NCBI GenBank assembly: GCA_016185955.1
Contig: JACPMQ010000069.1
Span: 1-23,458, forward strand
Length of the DNA stretch: 23,458 bases
Source of the DNA: Candidatus Woesearchaeota archaeon
GTDB lineage: Archaea > Nanobdellota > Nanobdellia > Woesearchaeales > GW2011-AR4
Direction of reading: 5' to 3'
The translations under genes and the position numbers were made by a program. Positions 23,219 through 23,458 of the stretch are shown piece after piece (positions within the stretch are counted from its first letter, which is position 1; every line of letters begins with the position of its first letter). The notes beneath the pieces are model-generated. The model saw only the letters and a program-made list of their open reading frames with translations. It ran no database searches and was not told the origin of the DNA.

Positions 23219-23458
23219 TTTTCTCCGTAACTGCTAACATAGCATAAAGGGTTTTTGCGAAAGTCTAATCCGTGCTTGTGCGGAGCCTTAACTTACCTCT
23301 CAACTTCGCAATGCTGCGGCATTGCTCAGGTCGCTTATCACAATCCTGTGGAACTTTTCTGAATTGGCAATTGCGCACAAGCACCGACTTTCGCAAAAAC
23401 CCTTTATGCTATGTTAGCAGTTACGGAGAAAAAGCCCTCAAGGGGATTTGCACCCCCG
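23193..23458. repeat. Nested palindromic element, family A copy 2, with 73-bp perfect arms reaching the window end
   Basis: The left arm 23193-23265 is the exact reverse complement of 23386-23458, 73 bp without mismatch, centred at about 23325. The arms contain the 3' half of the tRNA (T-arm and acceptor strand), an oligo-T and the TAACTGCTAACATAGCAT segment, then the AGGGTTTTTGCGA arm. Inside are GTGCTTGTGCG with its complement and the conserved core shared with the copy at 10919. The right arm ends at the last base of the window, so its true length is unknown. This position at a sequence end could reflect an assembly that folded back on itself. Confidence 0.8.

Noticed and set aside
10919..23458. 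CRISPR array from the repeated hairpins
   Set aside because: The repeats are few, far apart, variable in length and nested palindromes. There are no regular spacers and no cas genes.

Overview
The window looks archaeal. It carries an ABCE1/Rli1-type ribosome-recycling ATPase, pilin-like proteins with class III signal peptides, a PilB/archaellum-type secretion ATPase, an intron-bearing tRNA, TATA boxes 26 bases ahead of several start codons (leaderless promoters) and Shine-Dalgarno sites of the GGAGGTGAT type. The DNA is visibly AT-rich and the proteins lysine-rich. Short, tightly packed genes and divergent family members would suit a DPANN-type genome, but that placement is an inference.

Region 1 (1-7823, minus strand) reads as one operon for an archaeal type IV pilus-like surface machine. 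In transcription order it holds a RecA/KaiC-like protein with a degenerate P-loop, a small membrane protein, two small class III pilins, three large pilin-like surface proteins (one with a possible glutamine-amidotransferase-like fold), a winged-helix/coiled-coil protein, and the N-terminal 278 residues of a secretion ATPase cut by the window edge. The large proteins are full of N-X-S/T sequons.

Region 2 (8132-14284) is a surface-glycan cluster: glucose-1-phosphate cytidylyltransferase, CDP-glucose 4,6-dehydratase, two GT4 glycosyltransferases and a glutamine-dependent asparagine synthase/amidotransferase. It is divergent from the pilus operon and may build the sugars attached to it. Region 3 (14304-15407) is one orphan gene with unusual composition. 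Region 4 (15581-20266) is a MacB-type ABC system: ATPase, membrane-anchored CARDB/NEW3-like protein, and two tandem permeases with nearly identical DNA blocks. Region 5 (20296-22991) holds a VapBC-like toxin-antitoxin pair, ABCE1 and a 56-residue zinc-binding protein. Region 6 (23131-23218) is a tRNA-Lys(CTT) gene that is best read with a 15-nt intron in the anticodon stem.

The most unusual layer is non-coding. Most of the larger intergenic gaps (about 7886-8093, 10919-11114, 12921-13006, 17543-17806, 22984-23111 and 23193-23458) are filled by nested inverted repeats: an outer stem enclosing inner hairpins. Two of them (10919-11114 and 23193-23458) are copies of one family with a conserved core and arms that differ but still pair. 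Two others share a 42-bp hairpin module in opposite orientation. One has an outer 20-bp stem whose only mismatches are G-U wobbles. The last has 73-bp perfect arms that include the 3' half of the tRNA and run to the final base of the window. The second headline is that the ABCE1 homologue lacks exactly the four cysteines of one [4Fe-4S] cluster and keeps exactly the four of the other.
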